This document shows, piece after piece, positions 1-12,547 of a stretch of DNA of 64,000 nucleotides (within the stretch, counting starts at the first letter, position 1; each line of letters starts with the position of its first letter). A program made the position numbers and the translations under genes. The notes beneath the pieces are model-generated. The model was not told where the DNA came from. It did no database searches and saw only the letters and a program-made list of their open reading frames with translations. The DNA is from Diogma glabrata (lineage: Eukaryota; Arthropoda; Insecta; Diptera; Cylindrotomidae), in assembly GCA_963693315.1 (NCBI GenBank), contig OY856187.1, positions 389,002,885-389,066,884 on the forward strand, in the 5' to 3' direction.

Positions 1-18
1 GCTTCATCGCCACCTTGA

Positions 19-1363
19 ATCTTACAAACAACTTCTGAAGATGCTAGTGCTTCTGTTCCGTTATCAGAAACCATCGCAGTCGTAAGTCCTTCAAATATAA
101 ATTCAAGCGATCACAATGAAGAGCCATACAATCAGACAAGACAGGAGATCTCCGATACTGCTAAACAGTCATATATAATCATGCCGGACGGACGAATTAT
201 TGAAACATTACAAGGTTGGGAAGGTATGCAAGCCATTGAAAACGAAACATCCACGGTGTCGTTGCTTGCCAACATCAATGTCTTAACTGATGAGGTACGG
301 AGAATGCGTGTAGAATTGCAAGACACAATGAAAAAAATTGACGAATTGTACGATGTACTAATTAAGGGAAGAAGTGTCCAAGCACTGGTAAAGAACAAGC
401 ACATTCACTTTAAATTTGCAATAATCGACACGGCTGAAGACGCAATTTTGTTCGAAGAAAATTTGAAAAGTGAAGAATATGAGGAAGCAATGGTATGTAT
501 ATTATATATACGGATTCTATCTTGCAAGATTTTTGTCTATAATTATCCTGTATTTTTTGTAAAAAGTTAGCACATTTAGCAGATGATCGGGCACGGAGTT
601 CTCATTTGAGAGGAAATAATGTGCCACTTGATCTGGTCGACAAAGTGTTCACAAGGGCATTTTTCGACCATGTTTCTTGGACTGGCATTGCAAAGAAGGA
701 TTGCAGAACAAAAGAATGCTTCAGTCAGTTTATCCGTATTAGAAAATTTTTCTTTAACTTGTGTAATTCGGTGGACAAAAACTTTACAATGTCCATGTGT
801 GATTGTTGGTTGAAGAATGTGGCTATTGGGACTAGCGGCGCAAGATCAAAGGTCAAAGGACTTCGGGTTTCTCGCATTAAAAACCGAAAAACTACTGCTA
901 AAATCTTGTGTGCCGATAAACAAAAAGAAAATTTAATCGAGTTAGCAGAGAATAGATCCGTTGTCGCAGATAAGACGCCTGCGAATCTTTTGCCTAAATC
1001 AGCCACAACGGAAATTAATCTTCTTAAGACACCATGCAATAACAAAAATATTGTTGAGAAAATGACACTTGCCACATTTCCAGACCCGACCATTATTCGT
1101 AAAGGCAGTGACATCAACGAAAATGAAGATTCCACTAGCGGTACAGATGATCAAGATGGTTTTGGTAGACATTTTGGCCACGAAATAAATGATGTGAACA
1201 TCATTAATGAGTTGTCTGCGGTATGTAAGACATTTTATATTTGTATGGTAGGAACCAAGCTGTCATTTTAATGTTTGTTTTATTTCTATAGGCTTCTGAG
1301 ATTAGTAAATTTATACGACGGCAGACTCATGCATCAAATCGGTTGACTAGAGAGGCGAAATAA
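19..1363 (+). CDS. DUF4806 domain protein, 5' end incomplete
   Basis: A spliced gene. Three exons are inferred: 19-496, 571-1220 and 1292-1363. Introns run from GTATAT (497) to TTAG (570), and from GTATGTAAG (1221) to CTATAG (1291). The joined frame is open. From the Met at 181 it gives 345 aa; the frame is already open from 19, so the true start may lie outside the window. The first part (about residues 40-75) is a short charged coiled-coil-like helix. Residues about 78-175 match the DUF4806 pattern of an acidic 'EENL..EEY' helix followed by 'VFTRAFFDHVSWTG' and a Lys-rich 'KKDCRTKECF' segment. The rest is basic and low complexity. DUF4806 proteins are numerous in insects and their function is unknown. 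The gene faces a transposase gene (1557-3923, opposite strand) tail to tail, 193 bp apart, so it may be an accessory gene of that element. The family call is from motif memory, not a search. Confidence 0.72.
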
Positions 1364-1450
1364 TAGGAGAAATAATAGAAGAGGCGAAATAAAATGTTTA
1401 ATGAATGAAATAATAGGAGAGGAGAAATAATATGTTTGATGAATGAAGTT
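1351..1450. repeat. short tandem duplications after the DUF4806 stop
   Basis: The block around the stop codon repeats 'gaggcgaaataa', 'aataataggagaaataat' and 'atgtttgatgaatgaa' with small changes. The stop codon itself lies in the first unit. It looks like local slippage and may have changed the C-terminus. Confidence 0.6.
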
Positions 1451-1556
1451 AACAAATGTTTATATTTATTTTGTAATTTTTATTTTATTGTTTATGTTTA
1501 TTTTGTAAATGTAAATTTTTATGTTTTATTCTTTTTCTACTGCGAGGTTTATTGAG

Positions 1557-3923
1557 TTATATACAGTTTTGTGTGTGCAATAATGGCAAAAAAACATACA
1601 TGTCGTCTTTTTCATATTTGAGGCACACAACTTTACATTGAACACAGTTGATATCTGCTATTTTCGAAAGTGAATTGCAATTACGACGAACAGAATGAAT
1701 ACCTAATAATTTGGATTCACATGGAGTATTAAAGAAACTTTCACTTGTTGAATATTCAGAATAGCACAATTTCACATTGCTTTTGCCTACTGAAATCACT
1801 TTTGTCAATCGGGCAATTTTGTCTAAATTTGTCAGAAACCAGCTTTCTTTCTCTCTAGCTGCTGAGAGAGTAAATTCTCCATTAATTTCTACTGCATAAT
1901 AGTAACCTATTGTTTCGTTGTTATATTCATCAGGGTTTCGGATATGTGTTATTAGGTATGCTGGAATGTTGGTGCTCCCACACGGTTTTTTGAGAACAAC
2001 GGATGGTTGTTGTGTGCAACTTCTGTTGTCTAATATATCCATTATATTGTAGATCTTCTTTGAAGGACTATTGTTGTCGTAATCTTCCAGTATTCGTTTT
2101 GCCACCTATGCCAGTGGACGATTTCCACTACGCACAAAGCGCTTTATTCTACCGAGCATATTTTCAAAAGGATATGTGGTGAATGTGTGCAACTCACCGA
2201 ATTTTTCCACTTCATCCACAAGATGACATAAATTATGCACGTTGCTTGTAATATAATCGATCCCGTACAAATCTGTATAACCTTCAATAAAATCATCTAT
2301 CATGCAACGAGCGACATGCAGATGTTCAACATATCGTTTTGATGAGCATATAGTAACAGCGCAGAACAATAAAAGAAAATTTTCATATGCATCAACTGTT
2401 AAATGATCTTTTAAAGCAACAATTCCAACATAATGCAAAAACGACCTATATTCCGTTCCTTTCCAATGACTGAGGCAGTCCAATCCCCTTGTAGCGCGTT
2501 GAAATTCTCTTGGCAAACTGCAATCTTTTAGGTATGATGAAATTTTGTTTGTAGTTTGAAAAGAGAATCTTGACTCTGATATACGACAGCGGCGATCGTC
2601 GTTGATTGTGTTATATTTACTTCGATTTTTTGAGGGCTTCTTAAACGTACCATCACGCCACCCATAAAGAAGCCGCTTCATAACTCCCAAATGTAGTAGA
2701 TGCAGGGAATCACCAATTGGAAATGCGTTAATCATGTCTATGGGTAATCGAAGAAATGGTGTCGGCACTTTATGATGGGGTCCATACGCTTTATTTCTAA
2801 ACCCCGCATCCGTGCGTTTTTCGCAATCAATTTCAGGAAAAACATTAGTTCGAGAAAAATTTGAATATATGCCAGTTGTAGTGCATTTTAAGCAACCGTG
2901 TTGTGAGTTAAAATTTGCAGTGCCTATAAAAAGTAAAATGAAACGTCGTTAAGCGTTAAAATATGCAGTTTGTATCATAAAACATACCAACCTTTGACAA
3001 AAGCACGCGCTGGCGAGTCACAAACGAAACATCTCAATGACACACTGACTTTGTGTGAGTTTATATACAATCCGCTAGTCATTATTTCTTCCAATTCATC
3101 AACAAGTGGCGAAAAATATGTGTCAATATCAGTTATCTTTGATGCACCACAATATATCCCAACCACCATTGGGGTTAGCTTGGGTAACTCAAAAATATTA
3201 AACAAAATAGGCCAAAATACTACTTTTGAACTATTAAACACTGGGATTCTGTCAATATTGATATTCAAAGAGATTGAAATGGACTTGTTTAAATCTAGAA
3301 AAACATTATGCAAACATTTTCTTAATCCATTGTGCCAGTATTCGCCGTTACCATTGATTGTTTTGCACCGGAATAACACTCCGGTGAGTTTGTAGCAGAG
3401 TTCTTGCATCTTGTGGCATAGAATTTTTTCCCAAATGTGTATTAATTATTTTCAATAAACTATTCAACGAAATATGACTGATACGGTATTGCAAAGCCCA
3501 ATCTCTCAAATTGGTTTGAAAATTAGCATTGCGTGATAAATCATGATCTTCATCGTCACCATCTGATTCATTGTAATCTACTGAATCAATTTCATTATCT
3601 TCGATGTTCGTTAAATAATATTTGTTGCAGTTATTGTCCTTATTACTTACTGCTTCCATTTCGGATTGCTTTGTTCCTTTATTGCTCTCGGAATCGTTGA
3701 TTAGTGCTCCAGACAAGAAGGGTGATAACGACGATGTAGTTGGCTGTTGTTCTGCAGTTGCTTCAGTGGTATTAGAATCAGTAATGCTATTGATTGTATT
3801 ACTCCGCATTGACAACAAAAACTTTTTCACCTTTTGCACTTTATGTTCGAAAGTTTCACGTTCTAATTTTAATTTTCGGTAATACGTACCACTTCTTTTA
3901 ATTGTTTTCCACGCACGGCTCAT
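1557..3923 (-). pseudogene. Tnp2-like (CACTA-type) transposase, broken
   Basis: The start chosen is the ATG at 3923-3921 ('MSRAWKTIKRSGTYYRKLK'). The N-terminal third is basic then acidic low complexity. It is followed by 'MPQDARTLLQTH', a frameshift between about 3410 and 3350, then 'CFVCDSPARAFVKG', a 68-nt intron (2991-2924, GT-AG), a Cys-pair segment 'HGCLKCTTTG', 'FRNKAYGPHHKVPTPF', 'LHLLHLGVMKRLLYGW', 'FLHYVGIVALK' and 'SNVHNLCHLVDEVEKFG...YPFENMLGRIKR'. This order is typical of a widely dispersed animal Tnp2-like transposase family. A TAG stop at 2108-2106 splits 'PLA' from the C-terminal 'VAKRILEDYD' domain, which stays open to 1557. AATAAA (1553-1548, minus) follows the stop at once. 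One frameshift plus one nonsense codon make this copy inactive unless they are sequence errors. The superfamily name is an inference; no terminal repeats were found. Confidence 0.72.
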
Positions 3924-4376
3924 ATTTTTAATGCTTAACGACAAGTTTTATATTAATTTTAGATGGTTCGACTTTGAACAAGTTTCATGTGAAAACTATA
4001 GAAATTTGACATACGGAATAAACACATTTTTATAAAGCTATATACCTTTATGATAACAAATATAAAGACAGAGATTAATCAGAGGTCATCTCACAAATTT
4101 TTCATACCGTTTATAACATTTACATTACATTAAATTTTTGTTTTTGAATAAATTTATTAAACTCAGTTATGGATTCGATAAATGAATCCTTTGCTAGTTT
4201 TTTTATATTTGAGGTAAAATCGTAATGATTTTAAATAAATCTTTTGGTCTATAAAACAGAACATTTATTTGAACTAATTTTATACATATTATCGACCATT
4301 TTTGTCTTTATATAACACATTTATAAAGCCAATTTATGAAAGTTTTGTTTCGCATACATCGTTTTACTAAAGTATA
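3924..4376. other. AT-rich upstream region of the transposase
   Basis: No ORF or repeat was recognised. It should hold the promoter of the minus-strand transposase and possibly the end of that element, but no terminal inverted repeat could be seen. Confidence 0.4.
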
Positions 4377-4377
4377 T

Positions 4378-4446
4378 AACAGGTAGTCTAGTGGATAGCG
4401 TTCATGACTGGTAAATGATGGGTCGCGGGTTCAAATCCAACAGGTA
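4378..4446 (+). other. tRNA-like sequence with pol III A and B boxes
   Basis: An A box (TAGTCTAGTGG, 4384-4394) and a perfect B box (GGTTCAAATCC, 4428-4438) lie at tRNA spacing. The acceptor strands do not pair and the anticodon stem is irregular, so this is a tRNA pseudogene or the head of a tRNA-derived SINE rather than a working tRNA. An 8-bp direct repeat, AACAGGTA, brackets it at both ends. Confidence 0.45.
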
Positions 4447-4559
4447 ACAAAATTTAGTATACAAAATTATATAACATTTAAATCCCGTTTCTAATATGAT
4501 TTCAGATAGTAGTTAGGGTTAGTAAAGTTTGTCAGACAGAAATACATAAAGTAATTAAA

Positions 4560-4925
4560 CAAGAAAATGTTTTTTTTAGTTTTTTTTATAAAATGTATTT
4601 TAACGACCTTTAAAAGACTTCTTTTAAAGATTTTACATAATCTTTTTTTAAAGAATTTATTATTTCACTTTAAAAGCTATTTTAAAAGGCTCCAAACAAG
4701 AAGTTTGTCTTTTAAAACATGCTTTAGTAAATCCTTGATATGTACCTTTAAAAAGTCTTGAAGAGATACTTTACCGAGCATCTTCAAAGAAAACTTAAAG
4801 GAGAAATTGTCTTTATACTTCATACGCCATATGGGCTTTATAGGCCCCTATAAATGCTTCTTAAAGACAAATATGTTGTCTTTCTACTTTTCTTTAAAAG
4901 ACCTTGGAAAAATACTATAAAACCT
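4560..4925. repeat. cluster of TTTAAA/CTTTAAAAG motifs
   Basis: Many copies of TTTAAA-cored motifs (CTTTTAAA, TTTAAAG) occur in both orientations within about 360 bp. This is a short-motif, subterminal-like texture. No coding sense is apparent, although a short open frame runs through it (4567-4761). Confidence 0.4.
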
Positions 4926-4999
4926 TTTTGTGCTACTAGGGTATACTGCAGAAAATAATTAAATAAATAAATATACGTCATTTTGAAAAATTATTGAAA

Positions 5000-5493
5000 A
5001 ATTAAATACAAAAAAATGGCTAAAAAAATAAATAAATTTCTTTTGACACACTTGACAACATTTTTTTGACAAACTTATAATGCAATAAGCTACCATCAAG
5101 ATTTCTCCAAATTTAATGTTCCTACTCGTAATCACTTAAAATGAACGTTTTTTAAGCCAAAAATATGAAAATTTGCTATTTTTGACACACATAATGATTT
5201 TTTTGACACACTTCCGGTACAGTTATCGAACACAGCGTCCTTTCGGACCTGTCCCTTGTGAATACCTATTTGTAGAAAAAAAAAATTTTTGAAATCCCTC
5301 CAGCCGTTTTCCCTGCAGCGTAGGTAATGACGGACGGACGGCCGGACGGCCGGCCAACAGATAGACATACATTTTTTTTTTGCTTTTTTAGAATCAGTTG
5401 GTCCTAAAACGTCGAGAAATGCCAAAAAAAGTGGGGATAAGAATTTCACTTTGAGCTCATGAATGTAATACTTAGGCCTTTCAGACCGAAGTA
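5000..5493 (-). mobile_element. TACTTCGG element, copy A (5'-end part only)
   Basis: This is the 5' third of the repeat in reverse orientation. It starts at 5493 with TACTTCGGTCTG and is truncated near 5000. A frame of about 130 aa (5132-5524) runs through it, but copies elsewhere share it only because the DNA is similar. It lies head to head with copy B, the two 5' ends 35 bp apart. Confidence 0.8.
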
Positions 5494-5528
5494 ATATCAT
5501 CGATTTTCCTAAAAAGCAATTCACGTAT

Positions 5529-7000
5529 TACTTCGGTCTGAAAGATCTAAGTATTACATTCATGAGCCAAAAGTGAAATTCTTACCCCCACTTTTTTTGG
5601 CATTTCTCGACGTTTTAGGACCTACTGATTCTAAAAAAGCAAAAAAAAAAAAAATGTATGTCTGTCTGTCGGCCGGCCGTCCGTCATTACCTACGCTGCA
5701 GGGAAAACCGCTGGAGGGATTTCAAAAATTTTTTTTTCTAAAAATACGTATACTCAAGGGACAGGTCCGAAAGGACGCTGTGTTCGATAACTGTACCGGA
5801 AGTGTGTCAAAAAAATCATTATGTGTGTCAAAAATATCAAATTTTCATATTTTTGGCTTAAAAAACGTTCATTTTAAGTGATTACGAGTAGGAACATTAA
5901 ATTTGGGGAAATCTTGATGGTAGGGATTGGTATGTGAGACCAAAAACTAGCTTATTGCATTATAAGTTTGTCAAAAAAAAGTTGTCAAGTGTGTCAAAAG
6001 AAAGATTTTTATTTATTTTTTTACCCAATGTTTTGGAAAAAATAAAATTGTTTGAAATGAAATTTATTTATTATTATTGAGAATTATGGCATTATAAGTT
6101 TGTCAAAAAAATGTTGTCAAGTGTGTCAAAAGAAAGGTTTTATTTATTTTTTACCCAATTTTTTTAGAAAAAAATAAAATTAATAGTTCGTATGACATGA
6201 CATATTATTATTATTATTGATAATTATGGCATTATAAGTTTGTCAAAAAATAATGTCAAGAGTGTCAAAAAATGATTTCATTTATTTTTTTAGCCAATTT
6301 TTTGGGAAAAAAAATGTAGCTGTTTTTATGACGTAAATGTAATTTAAAATGAGATTGGACATGGAAATTTTTGAATTTGTTATAGTTTTTGAAATATTTT
6401 TGGAATTTTGAAAAAGTTTGTATTTTTGATTTTGTAATAATTTTTGCAATATTTTTAGAATTTCGGCAAAAGTTTTAATTTTTGATTTTGTAAGAATTTT
6501 TGAAATATTTTTAGAATTTTGAAAAATTTTTAATTTTGATATTATTATAATTTTTGGAATTTTGAAAAAAGTTTCAATTTTTGATTTTGTAATAATTTTT
6601 GCAATGTTTTTAGAATTTTGGAAAAAGTTTGAATTTTTAAGAATTTTTGAAATATTATTGGAATTTAGAAAATATTTAAATATTTGATTTTATTCTAATA
6701 TTTGGAATATTTTTGGCATTTTGAAAAAGTTTGATTTTATTTAATTTAACAATATTTTTGGAATTTTGATTATAATTTTCCGACAACGTGTTGATGTTTC
6801 GTGTTAGTTTTGTAATAAATTTTTAAACAGGGATAAAAAATACTTGTACTTTAACAAAGAGTTATGTTTGATGTACATCGCTGCCCAAAACTAAAAACCA
6901 TGTCCTCATAAAAGTTTTTTGCCGAAAACTATATCAAAATCCTTAACCCAGACCGAAGTCTTGATATCTCAGAGCTGTGAGATTTCAGCCCCTCCATAAT
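5529..7000 (+). mobile_element. TACTTCGG element, copy B (full length)
   Basis: This copy shows the whole family plan. The 5' end is TACTTCGGTCTG. A GC-rich CCGGCC/GTCC microsatellite follows near 5680, then 'CTACGCTGCAGGGAAAACC'. Next come several degenerate 'GTTGTCAAGTGTGTCAAAA' units, and a long A/T region of 'TTTGGAATTTTGAAAAAG'-like units of about 60 bp. Near the 3' end lie CAGACCGAAGT (the inverse complement of the 5' end), a hairpin (ATCTCA-GAGC-TGAGAT type) and the 3' tail CAGCCCCTCCATAATT. The plan resembles non-autonomous Helentrons (HINEs). No transposase is encoded. Confidence 0.78.
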
Positions 7001-8720
7001 TTAGCAGTTAGTTAGATTTTACTTACCCCGCAAAAATTGTAATCAAAAACATTTGTTGTTTTATCGATAATCTCAATTTACGTAATGGATGATGGTTAAC
7101 TAAAAAAATGTTAAGAAAATTTTTAGAGTTTAATGAAGCGTATTATTATTTTTTATAAATTTTATTGTAACTTTATTTTTTGTAAAATGCTAAGTACTAA
7201 TTTATGTTTCTTGAAAAAAATTGAAAACATTCTGAAATCTGTACCATCATCATTGATGTACCCATTACTTTTTGTTGTAACAACCACTAAACGGTAATAA
7301 TTTCTTAAAGTTTTCATGCTTGTGACATAAAAATTCAATGTTGAACCATTGCGAACCATGACTGGTCTGACTTTCTTTAAATTTATAAACCCCGATTGTC
7401 AACATTTCAAAATGTGGAAAGATATACTATCTTCTAAAATAATAAAGTTGACAAATTAGTCAATAAAAAAAACGTACACAATATGCATGTGTTCATTTAT
7501 CGTACTTTGAATTACCGTTTAATTTTCATCGCTACTTTATTCTCGTCCTTATCCACTTACGCTGTTATTTTATATATGACACATAAATTTCTTCATAAAT
7601 CAAAACATATATTACGAAAATCCAGTTAAACTGTGAAGACGAAGTATATTAAGATCTATAATCTTTTTACCATTCTCGAGACGATAACAAAGATTGATAA
7701 TGAAAATCTTTTTAAATTAGAAGCAATTATTTTCATTTCTATTCTATATTGAAACAAGAGTAGATTTTCTTAAGAAATTGTCCCAAAACAAACATTTTTA
7801 TTTAGAAAAATAATAAATTATTTGCAGTTATTTTGTCATTTATGGGTTTTCATCTCAATTTTTTTCGTTATTTATTTGAAAGCTTTTGGCAAGAAAATCA
7901 TATTAATGTTTTAGTTAACTTTTATGTTATTCTTGTTTTACGTTGGTTGTTAAAAGTAGCTCGAAAACGTTGTTTGTTCGATTGATTGTTTGATTTGCTA
8001 CAAAATCGAATGTTTTGCAATTTGCCAAACCTTTGTTTGTCAATAGTTCCAAATTCCATCTTAATAACATCTGAAATGTTTTTTTACGTTTACCAAATAT
8101 ATAACTCTGCTGTAAGCTAATTTCACATGTCTCAGGAAAATTATTTTCACAATAAATTACACAAACAATCCTTTTTGGCTTTTAACAAACATAAAAACAA
8201 ATCATTTTTCATTTTAATTAAGCCAAAACATATCTCGGTTCAACAGAAAACAGTAAAAATTATTCATTGGTAAACCAAAGAAAACATTAAGTTAATTTTC
8301 ATAGCATACATCAACTTTGTAGTTAATAATAATGATAGGTCAAGATGGTAATTTTATTTATATTTTTATATTTATTTAAGATGATCGTAAAAATGTTAAG
8401 ATATATAAAACAAGCGGGTAATACGTGCAATAACAGGAGGATGGAGGAAAATTAAATAAAGAAAATTGAATAAATATTCGTATTTATTACATAACCTAAT
8501 GTAGTGAAGACTTGAAAAGCATAATATTATGTTAGAACGTTCATAATGCATAAACAATAATTTATATTAAAAACCCATGATTTTTGCTATTAAAGTTTAT
8601 GATAAAAGGAAATACGAATCGAAGTGGATATTATGGGTTTGAAATATTATTAGCACCATTTAAGTGAAATATTGAAAGGATATATTATATTATTACTGGA
8701 ATGTAATTGATTGGATGGGT
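7001..8720. other. AT-rich spacer without recognised genes
   Basis: Only short open frames occur, the longest being 65 aa on the minus strand (7162-7359). No repeat, RNA or motif was recognised. Confidence 0.5.
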
Positions 8721-8721
8721 A

Positions 8722-9412
8722 GATTTTATATCATATTATGAATAGTAAAAAATTATGTAATATTTTTTTACTAGTCATAATATAAAATAAATTTACGCTT
8801 ACTATTTTGAAAAGAAATTTTGAAAATTTTATTATTTAAATAATTTAGATTGATCGTGTAAAAAATATAATAAGCATTTAGATCATTAAGAGTATTGCGC
8901 ATTTCGGATATATTAGAGATCTCGACTTCATATCGATCTCAAAACATATATCCTCAATCTCTAAAACACTATTACTGCCCTTAATATTTAAATAACTATT
9001 ATTTATATATAGGGCATTCAAACAAAAATACTTGTATCTCTAAACTTTGTGGATTTATAGTACTCCATCAGAAAATTTTAGGATTTTGTTTAGATTTTTT
9101 GGCCAACCTCCTTGCCATCAGTGACGATCACAAATTTGAAATTTTGGTAAGAATGCAAAAAACAACCCCCACCTCTTTTTGGTTGAGGTTACAGAGGGTA
9201 TTTAAGAGGGGTATAGTGAACAAAACAATACAAGCTTTTTTTAAAATTAAATATACCCTCCTGCTCATCAAGATTAAAATAAAGATTTTTTTAGATTTTT
9301 AGTCTCACCCTCCCCTCTCCTTCCTCCTCCCTCCAAATAACATTTTAAAATGCTATAGTTTCATTCAGTCCTTACAACATTTCTTATCACCGTAATTTTT
9401 TCAATTTTAGGT
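8722..9412 (+). repeat. long direct repeat, copy 1 (empty site)
   Basis: The sequence starting GATTTTATATCATATTATG is repeated at 19257-19283 plus 20746-21650. This copy contains the uninterrupted run AGTAAAAAATTATG at about 8745-8758, where the second copy holds TACTTCGG copy E. It lacks about 230 bp present in the second copy. It encodes nothing recognisable. Confidence 0.75.
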
Positions 9413-9516
9413 AGATTTCATATAAAAATCTACCTATTGTAACGTGCCCCATCTCGGAATTTCGGAAAAATTTCGGTGCCAAACGACTATATATGATAAG
9501 CAGAGACGAAAAAAAA

Positions 9517-10841
<1,325 letters not shown>

Positions 10842-11067
10842 TTTTTGCAGTTTCTCAATAAAATACACGCGAAATAAAAACACGTTTGTAGTGTAGAAAC
10901 AATCAAAAACAAATGACGTTTTTTTCTTGCATATAATCCAACTTGCATATTGTCAAGGCATTGTTGATCGATTAATACTTCGCGTAGTATTTTTGTAGTG
11001 ATTTTTTGTAATTTTTTTTTATTTTTTGTCTATTGTGGTACTCAAGTGCAGAAAACGTTGTGTGCAA

Positions 11068-11178
11068 CTCGTTTTGAAAGGATCTTTTTTCTGCACATGT
11101 CCTATTTTTCAATACTCGCTTCGCTCGTATTGAAAATTTAGGACTAGTGCTGAAAAAATCTTCATTTCAAAACTTGTA
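11068..11178. repeat. imperfect palindrome with strong central hairpin
   Basis: The centre is TTCAATACTCGC-TTC-GCTCGTATTGAA (about 11109-11137). Imperfect outer arms ('TTTTGAAAGGATCTTTTTTC' against 'GAAAAAATCTTCATTTCAAAA') extend it to about 110 bp. It is probably a small foldback element. Confidence 0.6.
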
Positions 11179-11346
11179 GCATAAACTACTATTTTCATCA
11201 TTTAAGAAATGTTTTTTAAAAACTCAAAAGGTTGAGATGTATTAAAACAAGCAACTAATATTCAAGTTGAGTGGACAAAGTCACTAAAATTAAGTAATTG
11301 GCTTGCTTGAATTAATTCAATAAATATTATACAACTTGAAATTGAA

Positions 11347-12476
11347 AATATGAAGGGGCTGAAAATCACAGCTCTGAGATATCAAGACGTCGGTCTGGGT
11401 TAAGGATTTTGATATAGTTTTCGGCAAAAAACTTTTATGAGGACATGGTTTTTAGTTTTGGGCGATGTATATCAAACATAACTCTTTGTTAGAGTACAAG
11501 TATTTTTTATCCCTGTTTAAAATTTTATTACAAAACTAACACGAAACATCAATACGTTGCCGGAAAATTATAATCAAAATTCCAAAAGTATTGTTAAATT
11601 AAATTAAATTAATTTTAAAAATTAAAAATTTTTCAAAATTCTAAATATAATCCAAAAATTCTTACAAAATCAAAAATTAAAACTTTTTTCGAAATTCTAA
11701 AAATATTGCAAAAATTATTACAAAATCAAAAATACAAACTTTTTCAAAATTCCAAAAATATTTCAAAAACTATAACAGATTCAAAAATGTCCATGTCCAA
11801 TTTCATTTTAAATTATATTTACGACATTAAAACAGCTACATTTTTTTTCCAAAAAATTGGCTAAAAAATAAATGAAATCATTTTTTGACACACTTGACAA
11901 CGTTTTTTTGACAAACTTATAATGCCATAATTCTCAATAATAATAAAAAATTTCATTTCAAACAAACAATTTTATTTTTTTCCAAAAAGTTGGGTAAAAA
12001 AATAAATAAAAATCTTTCTTTTGACACACTTGACAACATTTTTTTGACAAACTTATAAAGCAATAATCTAGTTTTTGGTCTCACATACCAATCCAAGATT
12101 TCTCCAAATTTAATGTTCCTACTCGTAATCACTTAAAATGAACGTTTTTTAAGCCAAAAATATGAAAATTTGCTATTTTTGACTAACATAATGATTTATT
12201 TGACACACTTCCGGTACAGTTATCGAACACAGCGTCCTTTTGGACCTGTCCCTTGAGCATACCTATTTTTAGAAGAAAAAAAATTTTGAAATCCTTCCAG
12301 CGGTTTTCCCTGCAGCGTAGGTAATGACGACCTACAGACAGACATACATTTTTTTTGCTTTTTTAGAATAAGGAGGTCCTAAAACGTCGAGAAATGTCAA
12401 AAAAGTGGGGTAAGAATTTCACTTTGAGCTCATGAATGTAATACTTAGGTCTTTCAGACCGAAGTAAAACTGTTTT
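11347..12476 (-). mobile_element. TACTTCGG element, copy C
   Basis: Reverse orientation. The 3' tail is at 11347 (ATATGAAGGGGCTG), the hairpin and CTTCGG-type inverse repeat follow, and the 5' end CAGACCGAAGTA is at 12476. Shorter than copy B because the internal A/T unit array has fewer units. The GC microsatellite is lost (12325-12345). Confidence 0.8.
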
Positions 12477-12547
12477 TCTTATATTTAGCAATGTTTTCGT
12501 CTAAAATAAGAGTTTATTTCTTAATTTAAAATATTCCTCACTGATTA

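Noticed and set aside
725..1135. 136-aa minus-strand frame
   Set aside because: A shadow of DUF4806 exon 2, which has splice sites and a recognisable domain on the plus strand.
2970..3395. 141-aa plus-strand frame
   Set aside because: Antisense shadow of the Tnp2-like transposase segment with the CFVCDSPARAF motif.
4567..4761. 64-aa plus-strand frame
   Set aside because: Falls in the TTTAAA-motif cluster; composition is only Phe/Lys/Leu from A/T runs.
7162..7359. 65-aa minus-strand frame
   Set aside because: No motif, no splice or promoter support, A/T-rich surroundings.
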